Origin: Dyella monticola
Lineage (GTDB): Bacteria > Pseudomonadota > Gammaproteobacteria > Xanthomonadales > Rhodanobacteraceae
Length of the DNA stretch: 64,000 nucleotides
Direction of reading: 5' to 3'
NCBI RefSeq assembly: GCF_003363155.1
Contig: NZ_QRBE01000001.1
Coordinates: forward strand, 620,001-684,000
Position numbers and translations under genes: made by a program. Shown piece after piece: positions 7,615-16,454 of the stretch (position 1 is the stretch's first letter; each line of letters starts with the position of its first letter). The notes under the pieces are model-generated. The model was not told where the DNA came from. It made no database searches and saw only the letters and a list, made by a program, of their open reading frames with translations.

Positions 7615-8865
7615 TCACTCGCCGCGATACTTCTCCCAATCCAACACCCCCTCCGATTTCGCCACTATCACCGCCGTCACCGCATCCCCCGTCACATTCG
7701 CCGCCGTCGTGCACATGTCCAGCAAGCGATCCACCGCCGCAATCACCGCGATCACCTCCAGCGGCAAACCCACCGACGACAGCACCAGCCCCATCACCAC
7801 CAGCGCCGCACCGGGAATACCCGCAGCGCCGATCGATGCCAGCGTGATCATCACCATCACCGTCAACAACTGGCCGAAGGAAAGCTGCACCCCATACGCA
7901 TGGCTCGCAAAAATCGCCACCGTGCCCAGATAACACGCCAGCCCCGCCATATTCACCGTGCAGCCCAACGGCAATACAAAGCTCGCCACGCGCGTATCCA
8001 CACCCATGCGATCCTGCGTGTTCTCCAGATTCAACGGTAACGTCGCCGCACTACTGGCACACGAATACGCAAACAACTGCACCGGTAGCATCTTGCGCAA
8101 AAATGGCAGCGGATTGATCCGAAACAGCATCAGCAACACGCTGCAGATCACAAACATAAAAATCAGCAACGCCGCATACGTCACCGCCACCAGCGCGCCG
8201 AGATGCCCCAGCACGGTAAAGCCGTGATCCGCCGTGACATACGCCATCAACCCAAACACACCGATCGGCGCAAACACCAGTACGATGTGAATCAGCTTGA
8301 ACACCACGCTGGCAAGGCTCTCGAAAAACGTGCGCACCGGCGCGGCCGCTTCGCCGGCAAAATTAATCGAGAGCGCAAAGAACATCGCAAACACAATCGT
8401 CGGCAACAACGCACCTTCCGCAAACGCCTTGAACGGGTTGGAAGGAATGGCGCCGATCAGCGCATCTTTAATGCTGGCGGTCGGCGCCGCAGGTGCATGA
8501 CTGGTGCTCAGGCTAAGCCCGAAGCCCGCGCCCACCTTGAACACCATTGCCAGCCCCATCGCAATGGCTGCCATTACCGCCATCGTCACCGCGTAAATAA
8601 CCAGCGACTTCCACGCCATGCGCCGCATCGTCGCCATATCCGAAAGCGATGTAATGCCGCACACCAGCGACACAAACACCACTGGTATCACGCACATGCG
8701 AATCAGTGACATGAACATGTCGCCCAGCGGTGCCAACATTTTCGCGGGCTCGCCCACAAAATGCCCCACCGCAAGGCCAAGGATCATCGCGAGTAGAATC
8801 TGTTGCCACATAGGCAGCCGCGGGAAGCGGCGCGGTGTGGAAGACGCAAGCACGGTCGACTGCAT
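7615..8865 (-). CDS. Dicarboxylate/amino-acid:cation symporter (DAACS family)
   Basis: A 416-residue inner-membrane transporter with about eight helices and two re-entrant loops. Family signatures are visible: 'CASSAATLPLNLE' (hairpin 1 Ser-rich motif), 'LPLGCTVNMAGLA' (the NMDGT-type motif, here NMAGL), 'GIPGAALV' (hairpin 2), and 'DRLLDMCTTAANVTGDA' in helix 8 with the substrate-binding Asp/Asn. The usual Arg of helix 8 that binds a dicarboxylate side chain appears replaced, since the motif reads DMCTTAANV. This argues for a neutral or Cys/Ser/Thr-like substrate rather than a C4-dicarboxylate. GGAGGAACG precedes the ATG. Monocistronic. Confidence 0.9.
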   Translation of the reverse strand: MQSTVLASSTPRRFPRLPMWQQILLAMILGLAVGHFVGEPAKMLAPLGDMFMSLIRMCVIPVVFVSLVCGITSLSDMATMRRMAWKSLVIYAVTMAVMAAIAMGLAMVFKVGAGFGLSLSTSHAPAAPTASIKDALIGAIPSNPFKAFAEGALLPTIVFAMFFALSINFAGEAAAPVRTFFESLASVVFKLIHIVLVFAPIGVFGLMAYVTADHGFTVLGHLGALVAVTYAALLIFMFVICSVLLMLFRINPLPFLRKMLPVQLFAYSCASSAATLPLNLENTQDRMGVDTRVASFVLPLGCTVNMAGLACYLGTVAIFASHAYGVQLSFGQLLTVMVMITLASIGAAGIPGAALVVMGLVLSSVGLPLEVIAVIAAVDRLLDMCTTAANVTGDAVTAVIVAKSEGVLDWEKYRGE

Positions 8866-9058
8866 AACACGTTCCTCCTGAAAGCTGCATCCGAAACAAG
8901 CCGAAGGGGAAGCGTTGTCGCATGTTCAAAAACGATGGTAATCCTCGCCGGTCAGCGGAAACAGCGCCCGCTGGCGCAGCTTCCAGCCTGCAATCACCCG
9001 TTTAACAGGCAACCCCACTAGAATGGTTGCGTTTGGAACATACGTTCTCGGAGTCCCC

Positions 9059-12000
9059 ATGAGTTCCCCCGCCAAGCACGTTCCTGCCACCGATGCGCAG
9101 GCCGAAACCAGTCCGCTGCGTTTTGTCACCGCCGCCAGCCTGTTCGATGGCCACGATGCCGCCATCAATATCATGCGCCGCATCATTCAATCGCAGGGCG
9201 CGGAAGTGATCCACCTGGGCCACAACCGCTCAGTGGAAGACGTCGTGCGTGCTGCACTGCAAGAAGACGCCGACGCCATTGCGCTGTCCTCCTACCAGGG
9301 CGGCCACGTGGAGTACTTCAAGTACATGGTGGACATGCTCAAGGAGAAGGGCGCCGCCCACGTCCGCGTATTCGGCGGCGGCGGCGGCACCATCACCCCG
9401 GAGGAAATCCGCGAGCTGCAAGCCTACGGCGTGGAGCGCATCTACCACCCCAACGACGGCATGAAGCTCGGCCTGGTGGAAATGATCGAAGACGTCATGC
9501 ACCGCGCCGGCAGCGCCGCCGCCCAGCGCGAACAGAGTGACGCCATCGTCCCGCCTGCCATCAGCATCGACGATGAAATCAGCATCGGCCACATGCTCTC
9601 GGCCATCGAAGAAGGCAAGGTGAGCGACGCCGAACTCGCGCGCCTGCGCAAAGAGTGGTCGCTTGCCGGCAAGCACACGCCCGTGCTCGGCATGACCGGC
9701 ACTGGCGGCGCGGGTAAATCCTCCGTGGTGGATGAACTGCTGCTGCGCTTCCTGCACGCCTTCCCGCACATGCGCATCGCCGTGCTCGCCGTGGACCCCA
9801 CGCGCCGCCGCAGCGGTGGCGCACTGCTGGGCGATCGCATCCGCATGAATGCACTGCGCAGCCATCGCGTCTACATGCGCTCCATGGCCACGCGTCGCCA
9901 GAACGCCGCCACCAACGAAGTGCTGCACGACTGCATCAACTTCCTGAAAGCGCAGCCGTACGACCTGGTGATCGTGGAAACCGCCGGCATCGGCCAGAGC
10001 GATTCGGAAATCGTCGACCTCGTCGACTTCCCCGTCTACGTGATGACCAGCGACTACGGCGCCGCCAGCCAGCTCGAAAAAATCGACATGATCGATTTCG
10101 CCGAACTCGTCGTGCTCAACAAATTCGACAAGCGCGGCGCCGAAGACGCCCTGCGCGACGTGCGCAAACAGTGGAAGCGCAACCGCAACGCCTTCACGCT
10201 CAAAGACGAAAACGTGCCGGTGTATCCCACCATCGCCAGCCAGTTCAACGATCCAGGCGTCACCTGGATGTTTACCAACCTGTGCCGCCTGCTGCGCGAA
10301 AAGCTCACCGCCAAGGGCGGCGAGCACGCCATCGAAACTACCCACTGCGATTTCCAGCCGACGCTGGACGTCACCCTCAAAGAACCCCGCGCCACCGTCC
10401 TCATCCCTGGCGCACGCGTGCGCTACCTCGCCGAAATCGCCGAGCAGGGCAGGGGCATCAACAGCGAAATCGAACGCGAAGCCGAATTCGCCAGCAAGGC
10501 CCAGCACTACTACGAATCGCTGAAAGAACTCGGCGATGAAAAGCTGCCGCAGCCGCTGGAACGCTACGATCACGACGCCACGCACGACACCGCAACCGAG
10601 CGCTCCCTCCTCGTGCTCCGCCAACGCTACAACGCCGCCCTGCGCGAGCTCAGCAGCGAAGCCCTGCACCTGCTGCGCGACTGGCCCAAGCTCTACAAAT
10701 CCGTCACCGACGACGTCAACGAATACAAAGTGCGCGACAAAGTGATCCGCGTAGAAAACTACCGCGAATCCCTCAGCCACCAGAAAATCCCCAAAGTCGC
10801 CCCGCCCAAAACCAAAAACTGGGGCGACCAGTTGCGCTTTCTCATGCGCGAAAACCTGCCGGGCCACTACCCGTACACCGGCGGCGTGTACCCCTATCGC
10901 CGCACCGGCGAAGACCCCACCCGCATGTTCGCCGGCGAAGGCACGCCCGAACGCACCAACCGCCGCTTCCATTACCTGAGCCAGGGCGGCGCCGCCACGC
11001 GCCTGTCCACCGCGTTCGACTCCGTCACCCTATACGGTGAAGACCCCGCGCCGCGCCCGGACATCTACGGCAAAATCGGCAACTCCGGCGTCAACATCGC
11101 CACGCTCGACGACATGAAGAAGCTCTACTCCGGCTTCGACCTCAGCGCGCCGACCAGCTCCGTCTCCATGACCATCAACGGCCCCGCGCCGATCATCCTC
11201 GCGATGTTCATGAACACCGCGATCGATCAGAACGTGGAGAAATACCTCAAGCAAGATCCTGCACGCTGGTCCGACGCGCAAAAACGCATGGACCAACTCT
11301 TCGCCAGCAAAACGCGCCCCGCGTACTCCGGCGACCTGCCCAAAGGCAACGAAGGCTTGGGCCTGAGCCTGCTCGGCGTCACCGGCGATCAACTCATCGA
11401 CGCCGACACCTACGCCCGCATCAAAGAAGAAACCCTGCAAACCGTGCGCGGCACCGTGCAGGCCGACATCTTGAAAGAAGACCAGGCGCAAAACACCTGC
11501 ATCTTCAGCACCGAATTCGCGCTGCGCATGATGGGCGACATCCAGCAATACTTCGTCGACCACAAAGTGCGCAACTTCTATTCGGTCTCCATCTCCGGTT
11601 ATCACATCGCCGAAGCCGGCGCCAACCCGATCAGCCAGCTCGCCTTCACCCTCAGCAACGGCTTCACCATTGTTGAGTACTACCTCGCGCGCGGCATGAA
11701 CATCGACGACTTCGCGCCGAACTTAAGCTTCTTCTTCTCCAACGGCATGGACCCGGAATACACCGTTATCGGCCGCGTCGCCCGCCGCATCTGGGCACGC
11801 GCCATGCGTGAGCGCTACGGCGCCAGCGCACGCAGCCAGATGATGAAGTACCACATCCAAACCTCCGGCCGCTCCCTGCACGCGCAGGAAATCCAGTTCA
11901 ACGACATCCGCACCACCCTGCAAGCGCTGTACGCATTGTTCGATAACTGCAACAGCCTGCACACCAACGCCTACGACGAAGCCATCACCACGCCAACGGA

Positions 12001-12550
12001 AGAAAGCGTGCGCCGCGCCGTCGCCATCCAGATGATCATCAACAAAGAACTCGGCCTCAACTTCAACGAAAACCCGTGGCAAGGCAGCCACATCGTCGAC
12101 GACCTCACCGACATCGTGGAAGAGGCGGTCTACAAAGAATTCGAAGCCATCAGCGAACGCGGCGGCGTGCTCGGCGCCATGGACACCATGTACCAGCGCG
12201 GCAAGATTCAAGAAGAATCCATGTACTACGAGCACAAAAAACACGACGGCAGCCTGCCCCTCATCGGCGTCAACACCTTCCTGCCCAAAGACCACGGCGG
12301 CGAAATCGCCACCGAAATCGAACTCATTCGTTCCACGGAAGAAGAGAAGGGCCAGCAGATCGACAACGTGCAGGCGTTCGGCAAAGCCCGTAACGAGCTG
12401 GCGCCGGAAAGCCTCAAGACGCTACAGAACACCGCGCGTGAGCGTAAGAATGTATTCGAGCAGTTGATGGAGGCGGTGAAGTACAACTCGTTGGGGCAGA
12501 TTAGCCATGCCCTGTACGACGTTGGCGGTGAATACCGTCGCAATATGTAA
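9059..12550 (+). CDS. icmF: Fused isobutyryl-CoA mutase (B12-dependent) with MeaB-like G-protein chaperone
   Basis: A 1163-residue fusion of the expected length. The N-terminal cobalamin-binding domain (residues about 15-150) carries 'FDGHDAA', the D-x-H segment for the lower axial His. The MeaB-type GTPase domain (about 200-450) has the P-loop '[12 protein letters not shown]', the DxxG region '[12 protein letters not shown]' and '[11 protein letters not shown]' for base specificity. The C-terminal mutase domain (about 560-1160) has '[18 protein letters not shown]', '[12 protein letters not shown]' and '[14 protein letters not shown]'. It interconverts isobutyryl-CoA and n-butyryl-CoA, and in some IcmF proteins isovaleryl-CoA and pivalyl-CoA, with built-in cofactor quality control. 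ATG 9059 follows CGGAG; an upstream in-frame ATG at 9023 lacks a ribosome site. Leucine dehydrogenase nearby supports a branched-chain catabolic role. Confidence 0.96.
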   Translation: MSSPAKHVPATDAQAETSPLRFVTAASLFDGHDAAINIMRRIIQSQGAEVIHLGHNRSVEDVVRAALQEDADAIALSSYQGGHVEYFKYMVDMLKEKGAAHVRVFGGGGGTITPEEIRELQAYGVERIYHPNDGMKLGLVEMIEDVMHRAGSAAAQREQSDAIVPPAISIDDEISIGHMLSAIEEGKVSDAELARLRKEWSLAGKHTPVLGMTGTGGAGKSSVVDELLLRFLHAFPHMRIAVLAVDPTRRRSGGALLGDRIRMNALRSHRVYMRSMATRRQNAATNEVLHDCINFLKAQPYDLVIVETAGIGQSDSEIVDLVDFPVYVMTSDYGAASQLEKIDMIDFAELVVLNKFDKRGAEDALRDVRKQWKRNRNAFTLKDENVPVYPTIASQFNDPGVTWMFTNLCRLLREKLTAKGGEHAIETTHCDFQPTLDVTLKEPRATVLIPGARVRYLAEIAEQGRGINSEIEREAEFASKAQHYYESLKELGDEKLPQPLERYDHDATHDTATERSLLVLRQRYNAALRELSSEALHLLRDWPKLYKSVTDDVNEYKVRDKVIRVENYRESLSHQKIPKVAPPKTKNWGDQLRFLMRENLPGHYPYTGGVYPYRRTGEDPTRMFAGEGTPERTNRRFHYLSQGGAATRLSTAFDSVTLYGEDPAPRPDIYGKIGNSGVNIATLDDMKKLYSGFDLSAPTSSVSMTINGPAPIILAMFMNTAIDQNVEKYLKQDPARWSDAQKRMDQLFASKTRPAYSGDLPKGNEGLGLSLLGVTGDQLIDADTYARIKEETLQTVRGTVQADILKEDQAQNTCIFSTEFALRMMGDIQQYFVDHKVRNFYSVSISGYHIAEAGANPISQLAFTLSNGFTIVEYYLARGMNIDDFAPNLSFFFSNGMDPEYTVIGRVARRIWARAMRERYGASARSQMMKYHIQTSGRSLHAQEIQFNDIRTTLQALYALFDNCNSLHTNAYDEAITTPTEESVRRAVAIQMIINKELGLNFNENPWQGSHIVDDLTDIVEEAVYKEFEAISERGGVLGAMDTMYQRGKIQEESMYYEHKKHDGSLPLIGVNTFLPKDHGGEIATEIELIRSTEEEKGQQIDNVQAFGKARNELAPESLKTLQNTARERKNVFEQLMEAVKYNSLGQISHALYDVGGEYRRNM

Positions 12551-12568
12551 CAAGCGCCGACGCAAAAC

Positions 12569-12602
12569 CTTCTCCCCTTGGGAGAGGGCTGGGTGAGGGG
12601 TT
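12569..12602. repeat. CTCCCC-type palindromic repeat, copy 3
   Basis: TTCTCCCC TTG GGAGAGGGCTGGGTGAGGGG: a short stem and trailing GGCTGGG block like those at 7459 and 18291. It lies 20 bases after the icmF stop. Confidence 0.65.
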
Positions 12603-12782
12603 GTTCGGAGCGCAACATTTTGCGCATCGAGCCCTAACCGAGCGCCTGTAATAGCACCATCCCTCCAAAGCCCGTTAATACGTGGCCGCTTTTCATCACG
12701 CTGCCTTTACAAATCCCCCGCCGCACCCTTGCTAGCATTTCCCGCGGGAATTAAGCATCTAAAAAAAGGGCAGGGGGAAACA

Positions 12783-12953
12783 ATGACAAAGTTTTTAGCC
12801 GTGGCGGCAACCGCCACGCCAACTATTGGCTGCGTAACAGCTTCGAGGGATCTCATTACGTTCTTCGAACTAAGTAAGCAGAGCATTCGTGATGTTCCGC
12901 GCTTCCACGACGATAGCAAATTGATGGCTGACTTAATTCGGCAACTTGCCTAA
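12783..12953 (+). CDS. Small hypothetical protein, 56 residues
   Basis: I do not recognise this protein. It starts at ATG 12783 behind a strong AGGGGGAAA site. The first 20 residues ('MTKFLAVAATATPTIGCVT') are hydrophobic, and the rest ('RDLITFFELSKQSIRDVPRFHDDSKLMADLIRQLA') is amphipathic and charged. The next gene begins 19 bases downstream, so the two probably form one transcription unit. Base composition and codon use are AT-richer than in icmF, marking the start of an accessory patch. Confidence 0.6.
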   Translation: MTKFLAVAATATPTIGCVTASRDLITFFELSKQSIRDVPRFHDDSKLMADLIRQLA

Positions 12954-12972
12954 GCGGCTGGCGGCGGAGCAT

Positions 12973-13590
12973 ATGAAAGACGCCCTAACTATGCTTCAGA
13001 CGGGTGGGCCGTTGACCTATCTCGTCCTACTTGTGTTCGCACTGCCTGCACCGATCCGGGGATTCTTTGCGTTAACGCGTAGTCGGAGTCAGGCACGCAA
13101 AGAATTTCTTGAGCTTTGGAAAAATGGCGACAAGAACGACGATTTCTGGCTCGAACTAATGATTCGCCACTGTTTTGGCGAAGCACTCCCGGCCGCATTG
13201 GTTCGACGTGTGATGCACCTACCTGCCGCTCCAACAGCGTTAGCCAATCTGGCACTTTCGTGGTCATGGTTTACTTATGATGTTGAGACAGCAAGTTTGC
13301 AATGGAAAAGGAAATGGCGCGGAAGATGGAGGTGGGCCATGATTGAATACTATGCCTGTAATGTGGCGTACATGGTGCTCGGCACTATCGGTGTAATGTC
13401 TATTCTAGCGTGGTTATTTAAGTCAGTTGCGTTGCTTGGTGGGCTAGTATGCCTGTTAGGCGCGATATCAATCTCGCCTCGCTTAGTAAATATGGGTTTC
13501 GCTATCAAGGCGTTCAAAGGACTGTCAACTTTATTCGTCCACCAACAAGATCAATCGCTAACGGTCATCAATGTAATCGGACCGCTTTAA
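12973..13590 (+). CDS. Uncharacterised membrane protein
   Basis: A 205-residue protein with one hydrophobic segment near the N-terminus ('TYLVLLVFALPAPIRGFFAL', residues about 15-34). A soluble middle region is rich in Trp and charge (residues about 35-130). A hydrophobic hairpin follows near residues 135-180 ('VAYMVLGTIGVMSILAWLF' and 'VALLGGLVCLLGAISI'). ATG 12973 follows GGCGGAG; an in-frame TTG at 12946 is less likely. It pairs with the small protein just upstream. I do not recognise the family. The topology, an N-terminal helix plus a helix pair around a cytosolic domain, resembles bacterial membrane effector proteins, but that is only a guess. Confidence 0.65.
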   Translation: MKDALTMLQTGGPLTYLVLLVFALPAPIRGFFALTRSRSQARKEFLELWKNGDKNDDFWLELMIRHCFGEALPAALVRRVMHLPAAPTALANLALSWSWFTYDVETASLQWKRKWRGRWRWAMIEYYACNVAYMVLGTIGVMSILAWLFKSVALLGGLVCLLGAISISPRLVNMGFAIKAFKGLSTLFVHQQDQSLTVINVIGPL

Positions 13591-13711
13591 CTCTCGCTAC
13601 AAAATAATCGTAAGAGACGAAGGTAGATTTGGTGCAGCTGCGAGCCAAGGGGTTTTATCGGAAACCGCAATAGCTAAGTCTGAGTGCTTGCATGGATAAC
13701 AGGGGAAAGGA

Positions 13712-14144
13712 ATGAGAGAGAAAAAATTTCCAGTTTGTGCGGCCAATATAGTTGTACTTAATCATCCAGAGGGAGTGTACGAGCGCTTGATTACTGCTGC
13801 CTTCAACTTGCTTTCGATTGTTCCGGTTCATGGGGATAGGCATGCATTGTTGGTGAGCGTCGAGAGAAGTCAGGAGTTGACGATCAGTGGAAGAAAAGTT
13901 CTGCGAGGTTCGCTATCAACTTTCCTTGAATTAGGACGTTGATGCGCCGTGGTTTGATGTTGATAGTCTGAGAGTGACCATCGAAGACCAGCGCAAGTGC
14001 ATACAGATTCCTGATTCACTCCGCCCCAATATGGCCGATTTCTACTTTGTGTTTGTTCCAGCGTCGCACTTTTTAGTTTGTCAGGCAGAGTCGGTAATAA
14101 GTGGTCGGCGAACACATGTCGCCGACGTGGGCAGGTTCGTTTAA
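13712..14144 (+). pseudogene. Frameshifted DUF4747-like gene
   Basis: Two consecutive frames make one protein. Frame 1 (13712-13942, 76 codons, good GGGGAAAGGA site) reads '...LNHPEGVYERLITAAF...VHGDRHALL...STFLELG' and stops at 13940-13942. The +1 frame (13935-14144) continues 'DVDAPWFDVDSL...IPDSLRPNMADFYFVFVPASH' and stops at 14142. The order of these blocks matches my memory of DUF4747 proteins, which are about 260-340 residues and of unknown function. Here only about 145 residues remain, so the 3' half is also missing. One base lost or gained near 13922-13940 explains the break. It could also be a sequencing error, but the truncation argues for real decay. Confidence 0.6.
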
Positions 14145-14329
14145 CCTGGCTGAATAACACTATCTGGCACCGTAGTTGTTCAGCTCAGCAAAAGTGGGGC
14201 CCAACTCGCTTCGGTTGTCGCCACCATGAGTGATACCCCCTAGGTGGTCATTTATGGATTGCTGGTGATTCTCTAGGTAAGTGACAATTCTGTAACTTCT
14301 TGGACCATTGTCAATGGAGGTGAATACTG

Positions 14330-15313
14330 ATGGTTTCGATATTCAAATTGCTCCGTTTGTGTTTCTTGGTTTGCGGGTCTTTGGCAGTTGCGGGGTGCGT
14401 CACCGCCGATTATGCCGGAGGAATCAATTCCTTTTCCCAAGCCGTCTCGCAAACCAATGCGAGCGAACAGACGCTCGCCACAGCAGAACAGAAAGTCGCA
14501 CTGGCCGAGTACATACAGCATTCAGCCGGCCTGAGCGTGGTGGTTGACTTAAGTAAGTGCCATGGAGTTCCCGGTCCATACAAACCCGGTGATTGCGTCG
14601 CTCAAATCCAGGGGGAGAGCCCTCCGGCGACGGAAAGTTCGTCCATGGGTGGTTTGACGAAATATGCGAACTTGCTGTCGTCGGTAGTGGCCGACAAAAC
14701 ATGCACTGCTCTGCAATCAGACGCCACAAGCATAGCTTCATCCGTTAGCGATATGGCTAAAGAAGCGAAGCAGCCACTAATTGGAGGAGATGCCGCTCCA
14801 CTGGCAAGCCTCGCATCTACTTTTGGTTGCTTCTTCATAGACAAGAAACAGCTCGCCATTTTGCGCGCGGCTACAAAAGACGCAAACCCTGTAATACAGA
14901 AGTTGGTACCACTCATCGAGCAGAACGATCAGAATATGTATTCGACTGTACTTGAGGACGACATGCGCCAGTTGGGTGACGCGACGTTTAGTTACAACAG
15001 TTCGAAGTCCACCTCGGACCTAGCAAAGGTCATATCACTCACTCAAGCTGTAGACGCTGCGCAAGCGACTCCGCCTGGTCCGTTGGTTAGTAAGCTAGCT
15101 GTGCTTCATCAAAACTTGGCTGATGATTTGGCCAACCCGGCCGTGGACTTGAAAAGTGTTGAAAGCGATGCGCAGGCATTTATCGCTGATGCTAAGCAGG
15201 TCGATTCCGCTATCGGTGGGCTGACTGCATCGACGACTACGTCGACGACAGCAGAGAACTCACCTGCTCCGACGAAAAAAGCGCCAACTGCGGCGACACA
15301 TGTAAAGAAGTAA
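14330..15313 (+). CDS. Putative outer-membrane or periplasmic lipoprotein, helical
   Basis: A 327-residue lipoprotein. The signal peptide ends in lipobox 'VAGC' (Cys about residue 23). The rest is mostly helical and Ala/Ser/Asp-rich, with an 'ASEQTLATAEQKVALAEYIQ' helix, four Cys in the first half and a Thr/Ser/Pro/Lys-rich C-terminal tail ending 'THVKK'. A GGAGGTG ribosome site precedes the ATG. A small helical protein follows 39 bases downstream, so the two are probably co-expressed. I do not recognise the family. Confidence 0.75.
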   Translation: MVSIFKLLRLCFLVCGSLAVAGCVTADYAGGINSFSQAVSQTNASEQTLATAEQKVALAEYIQHSAGLSVVVDLSKCHGVPGPYKPGDCVAQIQGESPPATESSSMGGLTKYANLLSSVVADKTCTALQSDATSIASSVSDMAKEAKQPLIGGDAAPLASLASTFGCFFIDKKQLAILRAATKDANPVIQKLVPLIEQNDQNMYSTVLEDDMRQLGDATFSYNSSKSTSDLAKVISLTQAVDAAQATPPGPLVSKLAVLHQNLADDLANPAVDLKSVESDAQAFIADAKQVDSAIGGLTASTTTSTTAENSPAPTKKAPTAATHVKK

Positions 15314-15352
15314 CCAAAGGCAACTCAACCGATTGCATTGGAGAATCGATAT

Positions 15353-15679
15353 ATGGCGAGCATCAGCGATTGCACCGCATCTGGAGAGGCCGCGCTTAAT
15401 GCGCTATACGCTTTACAAACTGCGGCAATGAAATCCGGAAACCTTGTTGCTCAGAAGGCACTAAAGGATGATACCGACGATCTGACCTACAAGCTCACCC
15501 AATTGCATAGGCAGCAGATCGCTGTTAATGACGTACAAATAGCCAGCTTGACTGGTCAGTTGAATCAGGTTACTCAAGCAGCGCAGCAGGCCGTTGATCA
15601 GCTAAATGAGCTGGATAATGTATTGGATTATGTCGTAAAGGCATCTCAAGTCCTTGCAGGGGTGCTAGGTGCAGCTTAG
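15353..15679 (+). CDS. Small helical (coiled-coil) hypothetical protein
   Basis: A 108-residue protein without a signal peptide. It is almost entirely helical. 'DDLTYKLTQLHRQQIAVNDVQIASLTGQLNQV' and 'AAQQAVDQLNELDNVLDYVV' have heptad-like spacing, and the C-terminus 'ASQVLAGVLGAA' is weakly hydrophobic. ATG 15353 follows GGAGAA; an in-frame TTG lies at 15338. It sits directly after the lipoprotein gene and probably works with it. A bidirectional hairpin ends the unit. Confidence 0.65.
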   Translation: MASISDCTASGEAALNALYALQTAAMKSGNLVAQKALKDDTDDLTYKLTQLHRQQIAVNDVQIASLTGQLNQVTQAAQQAVDQLNELDNVLDYVVKASQVLAGVLGAA

Positions 15680-15730
15680 CGCTCGCTCCCTTTCGGTCTG
15701 TGCGTGGAGAAATATCTAGACTCTCATAAA

Positions 15731-15772
15731 GGGGCCGGGGGTAATTAAATCTCTTTAACTACCTCTGGCCCA
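15731..15772. terminator. Bidirectional terminator-like hairpin
   Basis: The inner stem GGTAATTAAA/TTTAACTACC (one wobble) around TCTC sits inside an outer GGGCC/GGCCC. It lies between the converging 15679 (+) and 15789 (-) gene ends. Confidence 0.7.
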
Positions 15773-15788
15773 TTTCTCGCTGGCTACA

Positions 15789-16076
15789 TTATTCGTAAAG
15801 CGTTTCGAATTTGACAATTCTTCCGTCAACGATAGTAATAACAATTGTCTTGCCGTCTTGGGCATATTGCCACTGTTCACCGGGCATTAGCTGATTGTTC
15901 GGCAGACTGCTGGATGGCGTGCTTATAAAGGTTCGGATAGTGGGCTGCCCCATGAGTTGTTGCACCCTTGTTGCACTGTCACCAATGGTAAGCACTTTGG
16001 TGCCAACGCGTAGAGAGCTTTCTGCGTAGGCAGTAGCGCTGATAAGCAAAAGGACCAGTATCAGATAGCGTGCCAT
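15789..16076 (-). CDS. DUF2845-like small exported protein
   Basis: A 95-residue protein. A clear signal peptide is cleaved near 'AYAESS'. The mature domain 'LRVGTKVLTIGDSATRVQQLMGQPTIR...GEQWQYAQDGKTIVITIVDGRIVKFETL' matches the DUF2845/OmlA-like small fold. In this fold a 'G-D-S-x-x-x-V-x-x-x-x-G-x-P' turn is followed by a 'W-x-Y' strand. The family is periplasmic and of unknown role. AGGAGG lies 8 bases before the ATG. Confidence 0.8.
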   Translation of the reverse strand: MARYLILVLLLISATAYAESSLRVGTKVLTIGDSATRVQQLMGQPTIRTFISTPSSSLPNNQLMPGEQWQYAQDGKTIVITIVDGRIVKFETLYE

Positions 16077-16454
16077 AGTCGCCTCCTCAATGTTGCTTAC
16101 AGTACTAAGGTATACACATCAAATAGGGCGATGCGTGCAGATTTCCAAATGCGACGAATAAAAGAAAAAATGCGGAAACTAGACGTTGAGCAGGCGTAAA
16201 TCGAGATCGCGAATTAGCACGCGACATCGTAAACCTCCCTTGCTAGCGAGCAGGAATAGAAACCCCCGTGCGGGGTTCACGCTAGCAGAGCGGTGCATTT
16301 GCTCACATTAGCGATGGTGCTATAGAACTTGTGGGGGGATGGCTGGCGACAAGTAGGCGGTGGCAAGTAAATTGCCTTGCTGATTGTGGCGATGGCGACG
16401 ATCATCCCTCTACGGCGGGTAGACCTCAGGATCAGAGCCCTTTTCCCACCGCCT
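16077..16454. other. Intergenic region with nested inverted repeats
   Basis: About 380 bases without a supportable gene. Besides the promoter of the DUF2845-like gene, it holds the nested palindrome at 16241-16287. Confidence 0.55.
16241..16287. repeat. Nested inverted repeat (hairpin within 8-bp palindromic arms)
   Basis: Perfect outer arms TGCTAGCG/CGCTAGCA enclose an inner AACCCC/GGGGTT hairpin with a GTGC loop. On the minus strand the inner hairpin is followed by TTTCTATTCC. It lies downstream of the MBL-fold gene and may be its terminator or a structured RNA. Confidence 0.55.

Noticed and set aside
9230-10972. 580-residue open frame antisense to icmF
   Set aside because: It lies wholly opposite a confident gene, is Ala/Gly/Val/Phe-rich as expected from GC-rich complement codons, and has no ribosome site or family motif.
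14302-14317. GGACCATTGTCAATGG also occurs at 41982-41997 near the TetR operator
   Set aside because: A 16-base match is possible by chance in 64 kb, the sequence is self-complementary, and the first copy lacks the ATGGTGATCACCAT core. It may be a coincidence.
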